Shown here: positions 23,847-35,678 of the stretch, in pieces
How positions within the stretch are numbered: the first letter of the stretch is position 1
Layout: every line of letters starts with the position of its first letter
NCBI GenBank assembly: GCA_002914845.1
Contig: JXTC01000531.1
Span: 99,081 to 163,080 of the forward strand
Direction of reading: 5' to 3'
DNA length: 64,000 bases
DNA from: Trema orientale
Lineage: Eukaryota > Streptophyta > Magnoliopsida > Rosales > Cannabaceae
Translations under genes and position numbers: made by a program
Notes under the pieces: generated by a model
The model's database searches: none
What the model saw: only the letters and a program-made list of their open reading frames with translations
What the model was told of the DNA's origin: nothing

Positions 23847-24764
23847 ATTACGTTAATTTAATAGTCTTAGTTGTTGTTTCTTTATTGCTCTACAGTAATT
23901 AATTAATGCGGGGCTCAGCATTTCAAATGGCACACTGGTGAACTTGACTTCGATCGCCATATCTATCTACCCTGAGTCTGTGACAGAGATATATAGACAC
24001 CCCATTAATTAATTTATTTGATTTGATCAAAAAAAATATTCCTTTTTTTTCCCCCTCAAAGTTTGATCTTTTCTTCCCTCCGACATATACATGTGGGTCC
24101 CCCCTTCTAATTCTGCCGTGTAATATTATGTGTATTGCATTTTCAAAAAAAATTATAACTGCGTGCTGATCATACTACTTTAATGTGCTCTCTTTAGCAT
24201 TTTTCTAACAATGTAGTATATTAAAGCTAGCTTAGCATCACACTACTCGGTTTTACTCGGTGCCAAAACAAATCCGTAACTTATTTTGGTTTATTTCTGT
24301 TTTAAGGTCTCTTGCTAGCTCCTCAGTCCTCACATATACATACTCTCGAAACTTGGACCTCTCTCTCTTGTAAAGATCGGTATAAATCGCCAACTGATGA
24401 TCATGGAGCTCTATATCTTAGAGTTATTAATTAAGTACCGTCAAGGCCAACTTAATTGACTTGGAAAACTGACACATCATTTACTTCTTTTGTTCCAATT
24501 TATAAAAAAAAGAAAAAAAAAATCCAGTCTATATTGAAGTATGTGACAAAATAATTGAAAGTGTTCCAACATTAAGACAGGTAGTTGGGATATAGTTATG
24601 CTGCTATATATATACACTCTACTAGAATATGAAGTTTGTATACATTGCTGCAGTAACCAGGAAAAAAAAATAAAAAGCACATCGAATATATATATATATA
24701 TATGTATATGTTATAGTTTGTATATATATGCACGTCGTTGAGTACCAGTAGTACTATTCCTGCC

Positions 24765-27700
24765 ATGAAGACACCATTTTTGTTGATCTTCCTAACTTTG
24801 ACAAGTTTTTTCGGTCCTTCACTGAAATTAACTTCAGCTTCTTCCTTTGTTTACCCTGACAGCTACAATCAGATTGAACTTTCAAAGGTTTCTGGTCCAG
24901 AGAGCATTGCCTTCGACTGCCGTGGGAAAGGACCCTACATCAGCGTTTCAGATGGTAGAATCCTCAATTGGGAAGGACCAAACTTTGGTTGGAAAGAGTT
25001 TGCGGTAACCTCACCTAATAGGCAAGAATTAATATAATGTCATAGAGGATTTTTAATAATTAAGTAATTAATAAAAACAACTTAGTTCTTGTTTGTTTTT
25101 TTTTTTTTTTCGGTTTATTTAAACTAAAAGGATTATATATAGAGATCCGTTTTTAGGCATACTTTTTATTTAATTTCTTTGTTTAAAGAAAGTAAAAAAT
25201 AAGGAATAACAAAAGTGTTACCAAAACACAAGCCAAGTTTCTGTAAATTTATAAAGTTAAAATCTTCTTGAGCTTGTGGGTTTTAATAATTATTTCAAAA
25301 GCTAGCTTGAATCGAGTTTTGTCATAAGATTAAATAACCTTTGCATGCATGCATAGATTTAATTTCCGCTTATCTTTAATAAGCATATATGTACAGAGTT
25401 TGGATTATGTATAACACTTTTCTGGAAAGAAAAGGAAAAGTACTCATAAATGTTATTTCTCGCTATGCACATTATACCTTTTTTTGGATCATCATTTTTT
25501 TTCTTTTTCTTTTTTGGGGGCTGGGGATCATCATTTAGTCAATGATGTTATATATTTATTTTAAATATATAATATTAGTGGAGAAACATTCATGTTAACG
25601 GATTTTTTATCTGTTAGACATTATATATTTATTTTAAATTTTAAATTTTCTTAAAGTGGATTGATTTTTTTAGAAAAATTTTATTATGAATTTAAATATA
25701 GACTAACCTAATTAGTATTCGAACCATCACACACCCTCACAAGCTCAATTGGCTTCTTGAAGTGGATTGATATGTGTAGATATAGCACCTTGATTACAAA
25801 GATACATTTATCAAGAAAAATGCTAAAAATTACATTGTTACTTAGCGTTACATGCTAACAGAGCACGCGTGTTCTTAATTTATTTTCATTTTTTTTTATT
25901 TTTAATTAAGAGAGTGATGATCGAGACTGGATTTGATTAGGCCAAGGAGTGCATGTGATGGCTCGACCAACCCGGAGACTGAACCAACCTGTGGAAGGCC
26001 ACTAGGCCTGAAATTCGACAGGAGGAGCTGTAACCTCTACATCGCAGATGCTTACTTTGGGCTCCTCATGGTGGGGCCCAGCGGAGGTGTGGCCCAACAA
26101 GTTGCGACTTCTGCTGAAGGGACCCCACTTGGTTTCGCAAATGCTTTGGACATTGACACCCAAACGGGAGTCGTTTATTTTACGGATAGTAGCACCTTAT
26201 TTCAAAGAAGGTACGTAATTTGTTTAATATTCATATTTCGTCTACAAATATTCTTCACGTAGATCGATTTTTTTTTAATGTTTACTTAGGAAAAAAAAAG
26301 CAGTAAAAAAGCATTTTATTATATGCGAATGATGATAATTCAATCCGTAAGTGTTGACATAATTTGTTGGTAATCATACTTGTTTTTATCATATATATAT
26401 ATATATATATATATAAACTCTCATTCCCAAATATATATAATAAAATTAAATAAGAATGGCTTCACGAACGTAACTTGATGAAAAATGGTGTTGAATGATA
26501 GTTAACATAATTATGTGGGGTTTCATACATTATGTCGACCCAAACGCCAAAATTTAGTAGGTACTATTGTGTTTAATTATTTCAATGTTGTACTGTGTTC
26601 GACCCATGGAACATAGTAATATGCATAATTAAACATGGAAAACATTTAGTGTACGAAAATTATGCCACGAAATTATGTACGACTTTAATTCACCATTATT
26701 ATAAGTAGGCCATAGTACGTACCTTTCCTGGTAGTGGTAGACCAAAGTCTATGTGTTAGTGATAGTTGTCGTTGTTTATTTGTGTGGGCTTCATATATAG
26801 TGAGACGTGGTTATCATGGCAGTCTGGCAGAGAGGTACTCAGGTAATAATAAAATCACGCACAATTAACCGTCATGATCGATATAATCGAACGTAACGTA
26901 ACGTAACGTTCAATCACCAGGGTGATCGATGGTTATGGCCACACAGCTTTCTGTTACTAAATTCTATACCCGTTAAAATTGATATTTCACAACCTTTGTA
27001 GTATACCTAAGAATAAGTTTGGGTCTGTACTGTCATTGTCGTTCTCGTTGTCTAGTCATCATACAAGTAAATTAATTCATTCAATTTGTATCCTAAAATT
27101 ATAGAAACGTAGCCTGGTGACATTTCAAGCCAAAAAAAAAACCCTGTTGACTTTATTACAAATGTCATCATTAAATGACATTATATCCGCGACTGTTATG
27201 ATTTTTTTGCTTATAATGTAGGATATAAATTTAGTCTGTCAATAATGGTTTTTCAGAATCATATTGTGTGTCAATGAAATTAACATGTCCCTTTAAAAAA
27301 AAAAACACACATACACACACAAAGAAAAAACAAAAACAAAAACCTAGCCGAAACAATTTTGGTCCCGTTTGGTTCGTCTATTTGAATGTGTGTATTTGAA
27401 TGAAAATTGTGGAATGTGTTATAATTGGAATGGGAGACATTTGAATGGAAAAAATAGGGGAATGTGTTGTAATTAGAATGGGAGCATTGGAATGGACCAT
27501 TCAAAAATACCTCTCCTCCTCCATTCTCATTCAAGACACAAAAAAACTATTCCAATGGTTAACTTTTTAGATGGACCATTTGAATGGAAAAACTGAATTA
27601 TTGAAACAAATACACATTCTAAAAGATCATTTGAATGGAAAAACTGAATTGTTGAAACAAACACACATTCAAATGAATTTTTCATTCCAATGGAATGGAA

Positions 27701-30394
27701 TAGTTGAAACAAACGGGGCCTTTGTTTTCTCTTAAATAATTAGGCATTAACAACGTACTTTAATTGTTTTTTACTCGTGAATTATACAATGGAGTTTTTA
27801 ACTCGCGCGTGAATTATACAATGGAAGCTAATCATCTTCTTTATCATGTTATTTTCAATATATATGAAGAGTGTTACGGAGAAGCACCCGTGGAGATCAG
27901 TCAACGCTCTAAGAGTGGACATCTTTCCTCCCAATATTTTTCAACCTTTATAGTACAAACCGTGATAAAGATAAGATTTTGATCTTAAAATTCAATCGAC
28001 TCTACGTACCAATCGAGAATACGGAGTAGATACAAGGTACCGGCTTAAGCACTAGGCCAAAAAAGCCTTTGCGTAATGCCCCAACTTTAGAAAAGCCCCA
28101 AAATGTTTCCTTATTATAGTAATTTCCTTTATTTGTTTTAGACATATTATTATAATAACTTATATTTCAGTTATTATCAGATTTCGAAAATCAAATATTT
28201 CCATGCTATACATTTATTTACTTTTTGTATTCTTAAATATCATTTTTTTTTAAAGGATTCATTAAGGAGAAAACTAAGTTATTCATCTTATTTTTGGAAA
28301 TAAATATAATTTTTGGGAAAACTAAGGGCGTTTTTAGTATATGATTCAAATCCTATTCTTCAAATCCAGAAACAGCTTTCATGTAGAAAATTGAAAGGAT
28401 AAATGTTTTATCCTTCCAACTTTCTATATAAAAGTTATTTCTAGATTTGAAGAATATGACTTGAATCTTGTACTAAATGTGCTCTAATTTTTTCGCTTCT
28501 ATTTATATGGATTTTTTAAATTGAGAAACTTACACTCCTATTTTTCGTCTTCTTTTATACACACAAAAATAAATAAATAAATAAATAACATATATTCTCT
28601 TCCTCAACAAAATTCTCGAGAAATACTAAACATTTCCATTCTCTTCTCGTCAAGATTTCTTTTACATGTGTATAAACATAGACCAGAGAAAATGAAAAAA
28701 AAATCACCAGAAAAACTACTCTCATGATCAAAACTCTCTTAGCATACTTTTTAACATACAATTTTTTGCAATAAAAGGAAAAAATAGAGACAAAGGAAAA
28801 CTCATTAGGAATAGAGGGGTAAAAAAAAAAGATTAAACTATGGAAAGAGTTTAAAGATCTCCAAATAATATCTTTCATACACTTTTTTTTGGGTTAATTT
28901 CTTGATTATTATTTTTCGAATTTTACATTAGTTATACTTCTTTTTGTTATTTTTGTGTTGTGTACTTATCTTCATTTATTTGGTTTTTATACTTAAGTTA
29001 ATTAAGAAGAATTATATCTAATAGAAAACATATATTGGGTATGAAAAAAAATTAAAAAAAAAAGAAAGAAAAGGGAATAATAGAAAATTTGGTTCAATCA
29101 CCAAAGGGATATCTCAAAAATTCTCTCAAATTTTTTTATTTTGGGGGGACTTATAGAAATGTGACTAAATTTTGGGCCCAATTTCAGTAAATGTCCCTTT
29201 GTTAAATGTTATAGCAAAATATCTGGTATATATGCTTATATACCAAATATAAAATTTTATATACCAAGTATAAAAAATTATATAGCCAGTGCATTTCAGT
29301 ACAGTAACTAAAATTAGTAAATATGTGTATCTATCAAGTGTAAAAATATATACACCTAGACATTTAGTTATAAAATTTTAAAAATAGAAATCTACTTAAT
29401 CAAATTTAAAATCTTGGTTATCCACCTAAATTTTACTTTTTTTTTTGGTTGAAAAAGGCCCATTTTAGAGATTTTGCTTAGGGCCCCAAAATAGCTTGAG
29501 TCGGCCCTCATACAACACATAATAGACCAATAATTAATTAATAACTATGTCACAGAGCAATATAATAATGTAGCACACTACTGACTTGATCTTCAACTTT
29601 CATTGGTAGTTAACGTCGATCTATAGAATGTTCAAAGTCCATTATTTGATTAAACAAACGACAAATCATTAGTGTTTTTAGCCCAATTGACTCTTTTCTT
29701 TTCTTTTTCACCCCCCTCTTCCATTCCGGTAATTTAATAGCTACCGATGTGATGAACTTAGGATGGGATTAATTAAGACAGAATGTGCATAAATACATTA
29801 TTCATAACTAATAATCTTTGTACATTTACACTCACTTTGGAACTCCTCCTGTCTTGATTTTTCCTTAAAAGGGTGTGGTTATATTCAGTCCTCAGTGGAG
29901 ACAGAACAGGAAGACTAATCCAATACGACCCAAGAACAAAGAAAACGACAGTCTTGCTCAGAGGCCTGGCCTTTCCTGATGGCGTGGCCCTAAGCAACGA
30001 CAACTCCTTCCTCCTCTTAGCCGAGTCAACGACAATGAAAATCTTCAGGTTTTGGCTTCGAGGACCCAAAGCTCAAACCTCAGAACTCTTTGCCCAGCTA
30101 GGAAGGTCCCCAGACAACATCAAAAGGAACCGAAACGGTGAGTTTTGGATAGCGCTCAACACTGGCAGAGCCGTACTCAAAAGTCTGGTTCACGTAAAGC
30201 ATAACGGCGAAGTTGTGATGCCAAGCTGGATTAGAGACCCGGTGGCCGTTAAGTTTGACGGAGACGGAAACGTGGTGGAGGCGTTGGACGGCCACGGCGG
30301 CAGCTCGCTTGAGTCCGTTAGTGAAGTTGAAGAGCATGATGGAAGCTTGTGGATTGGCTCGGCTGTAAAGCCTTTTGTTGGTGTTTTGCATTGA
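24765..30394 (+). CDS. Strictosidine synthase-like protein (SSL), 3 exons, 349 aa
   Basis: Exons are 24,765-25,021, 25,941-26,210 and 29,872-30,394; the lengths sum to 1050 nt with phases closing exactly. Residues 1 to about 27 form a hydrophobic signal peptide (MKTPFLLIFLTLTSFFG). The rest is a six-bladed beta-propeller of the strictosidine synthase family: GPESIAFDCRG, DGSTNPE followed by CGRPLGLKFD, LYIADAYFGL, ALDIDTQTGVVYFTDSS, GRLIQYDPRTK, GLAFPDGVALS and the C-terminal EVEEHDGSLWIGS. The ATG at 24,765 immediately precedes the signal peptide. Plant SSLs are secretory/vacuolar proteins, and most lack the glutamate needed for strictosidine formation; the equivalent position here appears not to be Glu, so alkaloid synthesis should not be assumed. 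The first intron uses a GC donor. Intron 2 is 3661 bp and holds MITEs. Confidence 0.9.
27361..27720. mobile_element. 360-bp MITE in SSL intron 2
   Basis: Imperfect terminal inverted repeats: the left end is GGTCCCGTTTGGTTCGTCTA, and the reverse complement of the right end is GGCCCCGTTTGTTTCAACTA. TTT flanks both sides. The interior consists of ATTTGAATGGAAAAACTGAA-type direct repeats. No coding capacity; superfamily uncertain (hAT- or Harbinger-like ends). Confidence 0.65.
28326..28484. mobile_element. 159-bp Tourist-like MITE in SSL intron 2
   Basis: An almost complete fold-back: each arm is about 70 bp (left GGGCGTTTTTAGTATATGAT; right arm reverse-complemented GAGCACATTTAGTACAAGAT). TAA flanks both ends (28,323-28,325 and 28,485-28,487), as expected for PIF/Harbinger-derived MITEs. 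Confidence 0.7.
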
Positions 30395-30848
30395 ATCAAT
30401 TGACTTTTTAAAAAGCTTAATATATTTATAAGAATCTAAGGGAGAAACTTGAGCTAGCTATGATTCATTTACGGTGCATTTATATGGAATTAATGTATTA
30501 TTTAAGTACGTATATACTTTGGTCCAAGTTCTGCGTGTTTGCATGCGAACCTTTTTTAATTATAAGCACTTGATTTTGCTAATCTTGTTATTTGAAAGAT
30601 ATACGAATATTATGATGCATTTTAATGATCGCTTTCGAGTAGTACTAATTAACTACGTACTGTGTAAGAAACAGATCACGACTCATGTACACCAACTTTT
30701 GCACCACAAAATATTTTAGCAAACTAAACTTTAAGAAAAAATTATTTGATCTCTCTATTTTACGTTAGAATTATAACACTCTCAGACAAAAGAAAAATGT
30801 AAGACACCCTAAAAATTTTAAAAACATTACAAACACCCAATTTTTTTT
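30395..30848. other. SSL 3' flank, no gene seen
   Basis: AT-rich sequence with possible 3' UTR and AATAT/ATAAG tracts just after the SSL stop. No exon or element is supported. Confidence 0.4.
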
Positions 30849-31020
30849 GGGGATGGTTACGGTAGGGGCGTCCTTACGTAGGGTCATGCCTTAATTATCG
30901 TTGGATGGGAATCTGTGGAGAATAACGGGAATCTGTGGAGAATCTATTTATATACAGATTCCCATCCAACGGTGAATAGACAGGACCCTACGTAGGGGCG
31001 CCCCTACTGTAGACGAGCCT
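30849..31020 (-). mobile_element. 172-bp MULE-type MITE, copy 1
   Basis: Terminal inverted repeats of about 65 bp; 9-bp target duplication ATTTTTTTT at 30,840-30,848 and 31,021-31,029 (weakened by being T-rich). Same family and same length as copies 2 and 3, in opposite orientation. Nine-base duplications are characteristic of Mutator-like elements. Confidence 0.85.
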
Positions 31021-31746
31021 ATTTTTTTTTAATTAAATTTGACATTTTTTTTGGGTGGATACTAAAATTTTGTTTTTGACCCTTCAATTTTAATTCTTTC
31101 TCTATTAAAACAACAATTAGTTAAGATCTGGATAACAACATAGCTAGGCTAAGTACTGACGATTTTATTAATTTTTCATTCTTTTTTTAAGGTAAGGGTT
31201 TAAAATCCGTCCAAATTAACCAAATCCAATCCATATACTGCAGTAGTACATCACCACAAAAACATAGGTGTTAAATGAATCATGATGATGTTGGGTCCAA
31301 AGTGATTGACATCGTGTAGTAAGAAGGATGAAAAGTTTAGAAGGAAAGAGAAATGTGAAGGGAGAGAAGAGAGTGACAATCTCTTAAATTATTTAGTAGA
31401 ATGGATATGAATTAGGAATGATAAAGAGTATCTATTTATAAAATTATTATATTATCTATTTTTATTTTTTAAAATTAATTGTTTTGAAGGATAAATTTAT
31501 TAATTCATACTTTTTGAAGGATGAGTTTTGGTGGCCCGAAGGGAGCCTTTCTCCCTCCACTTCTTCTTCTCTCTGTTTTACCAAATAAAGAATTTTAGCT
31601 CTCTCTTCAGGATTGAGACCTGCTGTTTTAAAAGACTGTCTCATTTCTTGTCTCATTTTATTTGTCGACAGGTCAGCAAAAATAAAAAAATTCAATTTCA
31701 CAGTTATGTTTTAATTTTTTTTAAAAAAAAGTAATTATTATTAATT

Positions 31747-31918
31747 GGGCGCGTCTACAGTAGGGGCGCCCCTATGTAGGGCCCTGTCTATTCACCGTTG
31801 GATGGGAATCTGTATATAAATAGATTCTCCATAGATTCCCGTTATTTCCCACAGATTCCCATCCAACGATAATTAAGGCATGACCCTACGTAGGGACGCC
31901 CCTACCGTAGCCATCCCC
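31747..31918 (+). mobile_element. 172-bp MULE-type MITE, copy 2
   Basis: Starts GGGCGCGTCTACAGTAGGGG and ends in the inverted counterpart GTAGCCATCCCC. A perfect 9-bp target duplication TTATTAATT lies at 31,738-31,746 and 31,919-31,927. The central part is the near-palindromic CCGTTGGATGGGAATCTG motif and its inverse. Confidence 0.92.
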
Positions 31919-32010
31919 TTATTAATTTGTCAACAAATGAATGAATGAGTGAGTGAGTGCGACAGCCTTTATGACATCAAATTAGATAGGTGATTTCGTT
32001 GTCTCCCTTC

Positions 32011-32763
32011 TAGGAATGGCAATGGGGCGGATCGGGTACGATTTTTTAATTACCATCCCCATCCCCGAAAGTCAATCACAATACCATACCCGCCCCATTA
32101 ACCATTCTTTTAGATGCGGGGACGGTGCGGGTATTAACCAATGGATAACGGGAAAAACCGCGGTTACCCATTACCCATTGATAATATTAAAATATTAAAA
32201 AATTAAGATGAAAATACTAAATCCTTTTCATAATCAACAAAATATTAAACACAACAATATACTAATAATTTTTAAACTCTAAAATTTAAATATATAAGTA
32301 CGTATAACTCTCCAAAATCATTATTTTACCAAAGATATAATAATATAAATAGTGTAAAATTAAATAGATATTTATAGGGCGCGTCTATAGTAGGGGAGCC
32401 CCTACGTAGGGCCCTGTCTATTCACCGTTGGATGGGAATCTGTATATAAATAGATTCTCCACAGATTCCCGTTATTCCCCACAGATTCCCATCCAACGAT
32501 AATTAATGCATGACCCTACGTAGGGACGCCCCTACCGTAGCCATCCCCATATTTATATGTATAATAATTTTTCTATGTAAATATATATATCGGGGCGGGT
32601 ACGGTACGGATTATACTAATACCGTCCCCGTACCATACCCGCATATTAACGGTACGGTTATTCCCCGCCCCGATTATTTTCCCCGCTTAAGCGATTTTTC
32701 CCCTCCCCATTCGGATCGGATAACCACGGATACCTGTAACCATAGGTTATATTGCCATCCCTA
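32011..32763. mobile_element. hAT-type non-autonomous element, with MITE copy 3 nested inside
   Basis: Ends are TAGGAATGGCAATGGGGCGG and, reverse-complemented, TAGGGATGGCAATATAACC. A perfect 8-bp target duplication CTCCCTTC lies at 32,003-32,010 and 32,764-32,771, diagnostic of hAT transposition. The interior has GC-rich CGGGTACGGTACGG-type segments in both orientations and no transposase. Removing the nested MITE and its duplication leaves about 572 bp. Confidence 0.9.
32377..32548 (+). mobile_element. 172-bp MULE-type MITE, copy 3 (nested in hAT element)
   Basis: Starts GGGCGCGTCTATAGTAGGGG and ends CCATCCCC. A perfect 9-bp target duplication ATATTTATA lies at 32,368-32,376 and 32,549-32,557. 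Same orientation as copy 2. Confidence 0.92.
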
Positions 32764-33480
32764 CTCCCTTCACTTTCACTCCTCTCTGTCCCTTCAAAAA
32801 TCTCCTCCACAAAACATAGTGTAAGTACTATGGAGAGTGGATTTGTCGGTCCTGAGCCGAGTCAAATGCGGGCCGTGCAGCTCAAGGCCTCACAGTAGAC
32901 TTTTTGGGCTGGCTCACGGGGCCCCTTGTCTGGTGGTATGTAGTACCATAATAAAAGCACCAACCGTATCATCCAGATTTCGATCGCTAATGGTGATTTT
33001 TGGCTTTTTGGCCCTATGTAGATGGTCCTAGCTCAAGAGTCGAGACCATAAAGTAAGTCGTACATCAAAGTTTACTGTCCCGATTCTGAGGAGTTTTTCT
33101 CACTTTCTTCTTCTTTAAAAAAACAAATAATAAAAAATTCTGTTCCAGCTCGAATTCCACCTCTATTTAAGTATTTAATATTACATCAAATTAATTCTCG
33201 AGTGGACTATTATCTTTAAGCATGATTCCATATTGCCTTGATCAACCTATAAAAATATAATGACATGATAAATAATAAATACGTTATTGATTGTTAAGTA
33301 CTGCATTATTTGTCCATATCTAGTATATGCTATGTATATACAAGTCCAATCCATATTCCATACTGCCGCATCATAAAACATCAATACCTTATAAATTTTG
33401 TTTAAGCTTTTCAAATAGTTTGTACTTTGATATCTGTATAATTTCGTATGAAATTTGGCCATCTACCAATTAAGGTGTAA
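32764..33480. other. Intergenic, nothing recognised
   Basis: Short frames here (for example 32,837-33,031) lack domains. The stretch 32,830-33,010 is less AT-rich than its surroundings but could not be assigned. Confidence 0.4.
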
Positions 33481-33807
33481 GGGGCTGTTTGGTATGGGGA
33501 ATTCTCAGTTTTCAGATTAATGGGAAAGCTGAAGAGAGTAATATGATTGTCTAGAAACCTGAATAACTGTATTTGGTTGTGCATTGGAATCTTTTTTATT
33601 ATTCTCAGGAATATCAGAAAACTGTGTTTGGTTGGACACAAGAATATATTGATTTTTTGTATTTTGTCTAAAATAATTGAAATAATCATTTTTTACCGCC
33701 GTTTTTTTAATAATGAATAAACATATTTTTTTAAAGAATAATATTAATTTCTCACAAAATAAAAAATATTTTTATTTAAAATAATTATAAAATTCTCAAA
33801 ACACTCT

Positions 33808-34088
33808 TAGGTCATATACGGTTTTATATGTTATTTTCTGGAATCGACTACTTCTTTAGGTCGTATACGGTTTTATGTATTATTTTATAGAATTGTCTAC
33901 TTCTTTAGATCGTATACAGTTTTATGTGCTATTTTTTGGAATCATGTACTTCTTTAGGTCGTATACGATTTTATGTATTATTTTCTGGAATCGTGTACTT
34001 CTTTAGATCGTGTATACAGTTTCATGTGTTATTTTCTGGAATCGTATACTTTTTTAGGTCGCATACGATTTTATGTATTATTTTTAGG
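33808..34088. repeat. Roughly 50-bp minisatellite (about 6 copies)
   Basis: Units follow the pattern TTTAGGTCGTATACGGTTTT then ATGTATTATTTTCTGGAATC, with substitutions and one 3-bp expansion (GTGTATAC). It lies inside the left half of the Harbinger-like element. Confidence 0.85.
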
Positions 34089-34125
34089 AATTGAATGAGG
34101 GATTCACAGATTTGAGTTTACAGGG

Positions 34126-35678
34126 TGTTCTGGGGTGCTCTTCTCTAATTTGACCAAATAGAATTAATTAAGTGTAAGAACACTTAATTAATGATAAGCA
34201 AAATAGTGGTAAAAAATGGAGAAAATGACGTGGAAAAATTGTAATGATACGATTCCACGTATTATAAAATAATTGGCGTCTTTGACAGCTCAACCTGCAA
34301 ATAACAAGTGTGGGTGGTTTCAATGACCATCACCACGTGTTAGATAGCCAGTGTTTCTGACGCATGTGATACCGTCCATATGGTCAGAAACAAACAAAAA
34401 GATGGTTAATTTTCTGACATAGGTGATTCCAGCCATTCAGTCAGAAATATAAATAAACAATACTGAAAATAAATAATAAGAATATAAAATACTGAATTTA
34501 ACGTGAACGGTTGCAAACAAGGGTTGTATACACTACAACTCCGCTTGCTAAACAACTCAGAGTCACGGATCTGCAAGTATTTAGAGTACTGAAAATAACG
34601 TGGGCGGTTGCAAACAAGGGTCGTATAAGCTACAACTCAGCTTGCTAAACAACTTTTCTATATGGATCTGCAAGTGATTTAAATTACATAATTTAAATGT
34701 TAGTTGATAAGCACCACAAGATATAGAATGTGAGAAATTGGTCCGAGGAGTAGTCAGTACCCCAAAATCTATAAAATTGGAAATTTGAATAAAGATAATA
34801 AATTTTGTGATTAAATAAACCACAAAATTAAGTGTGAGATAGGAAGATTAAGTAGAAACTAGAATATGGTCCGATGAGGAGGCAGTACCCCAAAATCTAT
34901 AAAATTGGAAATTTGAATAAAGATAATAAATTTTGTGATTAAATAAACCACAAAATTAAGTGTGAGATAGGAAGATTAAGTAGAAACTAGAATATTGACG
35001 TACGGAGATGGTGAGATAATTTGAAGATAATAAAGAGGTAATGGAAAATGGTTAATGGCCGAAGAAATAAATCAATTTTCTAGGAATTATAGATGAGTTG
35101 GTCACAGGGAGCTTCACGTGAGAAGCTTGATGAGTAGAAGATAAGAACTGGATGAGTCGAGTAAATAAGAGAGAATAAAAATAAAAAGACCTTGTATTAA
35201 TATATGAATAAGGAAACTATGTATATATATCTCTCTTGAACTGATCCATTACAAAGCTTTAGGATCCTTTATATAGGCAAATTTTTCATAACCACTTTAC
35301 AAATGTTGGACATCTCCTATAATGATGTGTCAAAAGGATATTCAACTTGGCTCTTTATATTGATTATGTGTCGAACTCTTGTACTCTTCCAATTAGAACT
35401 GGCCACTTGATACATCAAAATGTGTCTTTTAATAGAATGTTGACATGTGAGTATTAAGTATGATGTAGCACAAGCCTCTTGATAATATGGCCTTGAACTT
35501 AGTAATTTCCAATAAGAAATTGACACTTGTCTTGGGATGTCAAAGTTTTTATTGTCTAGTATAATTTTGACACGTCATATTTTTTCAATTAACTCCATAT
35601 TGCACAATTATCACATTATTTGTGACTTAATATTTTAGTTAGTAACTAATTATTAAAATTTTATCACACCCCAAAATA
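34126..35678 (-). repeat. Solo LTR related to the Gypsy element at 1474-8907
   Basis: The 5-bp duplication CAGGG at 34,121-34,125 and 35,679-35,683 brackets a 1553-bp segment beginning TGTTCTGGGG and ending ATCACACCCCAAAATA. Its last ~75 bp closely match the LTR end at 3336-3410 (ATTATTTGTG, AATATTTT, TTAGTTAGT, CACACCCCAAAA). No internal domain accompanies it, so it is the product of LTR-LTR recombination. The terminal CA is changed to TA. Two internal tandem duplications are present: about 97 bp at 34,500-34,680 and about 128 bp at 34,740-34,995. Confidence 0.88.

Noticed and set aside
26890..26910. CGTAACGTAACGTAACG repeat as a regulatory array
   Set aside because: Only three to four short units in an intron; likely chance or a small microsatellite.
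30098..30399. Minus-strand frames of 69-97 codons opposite SSL exon 3
   Set aside because: Antisense shadows of a GC-richer exon; no domain.
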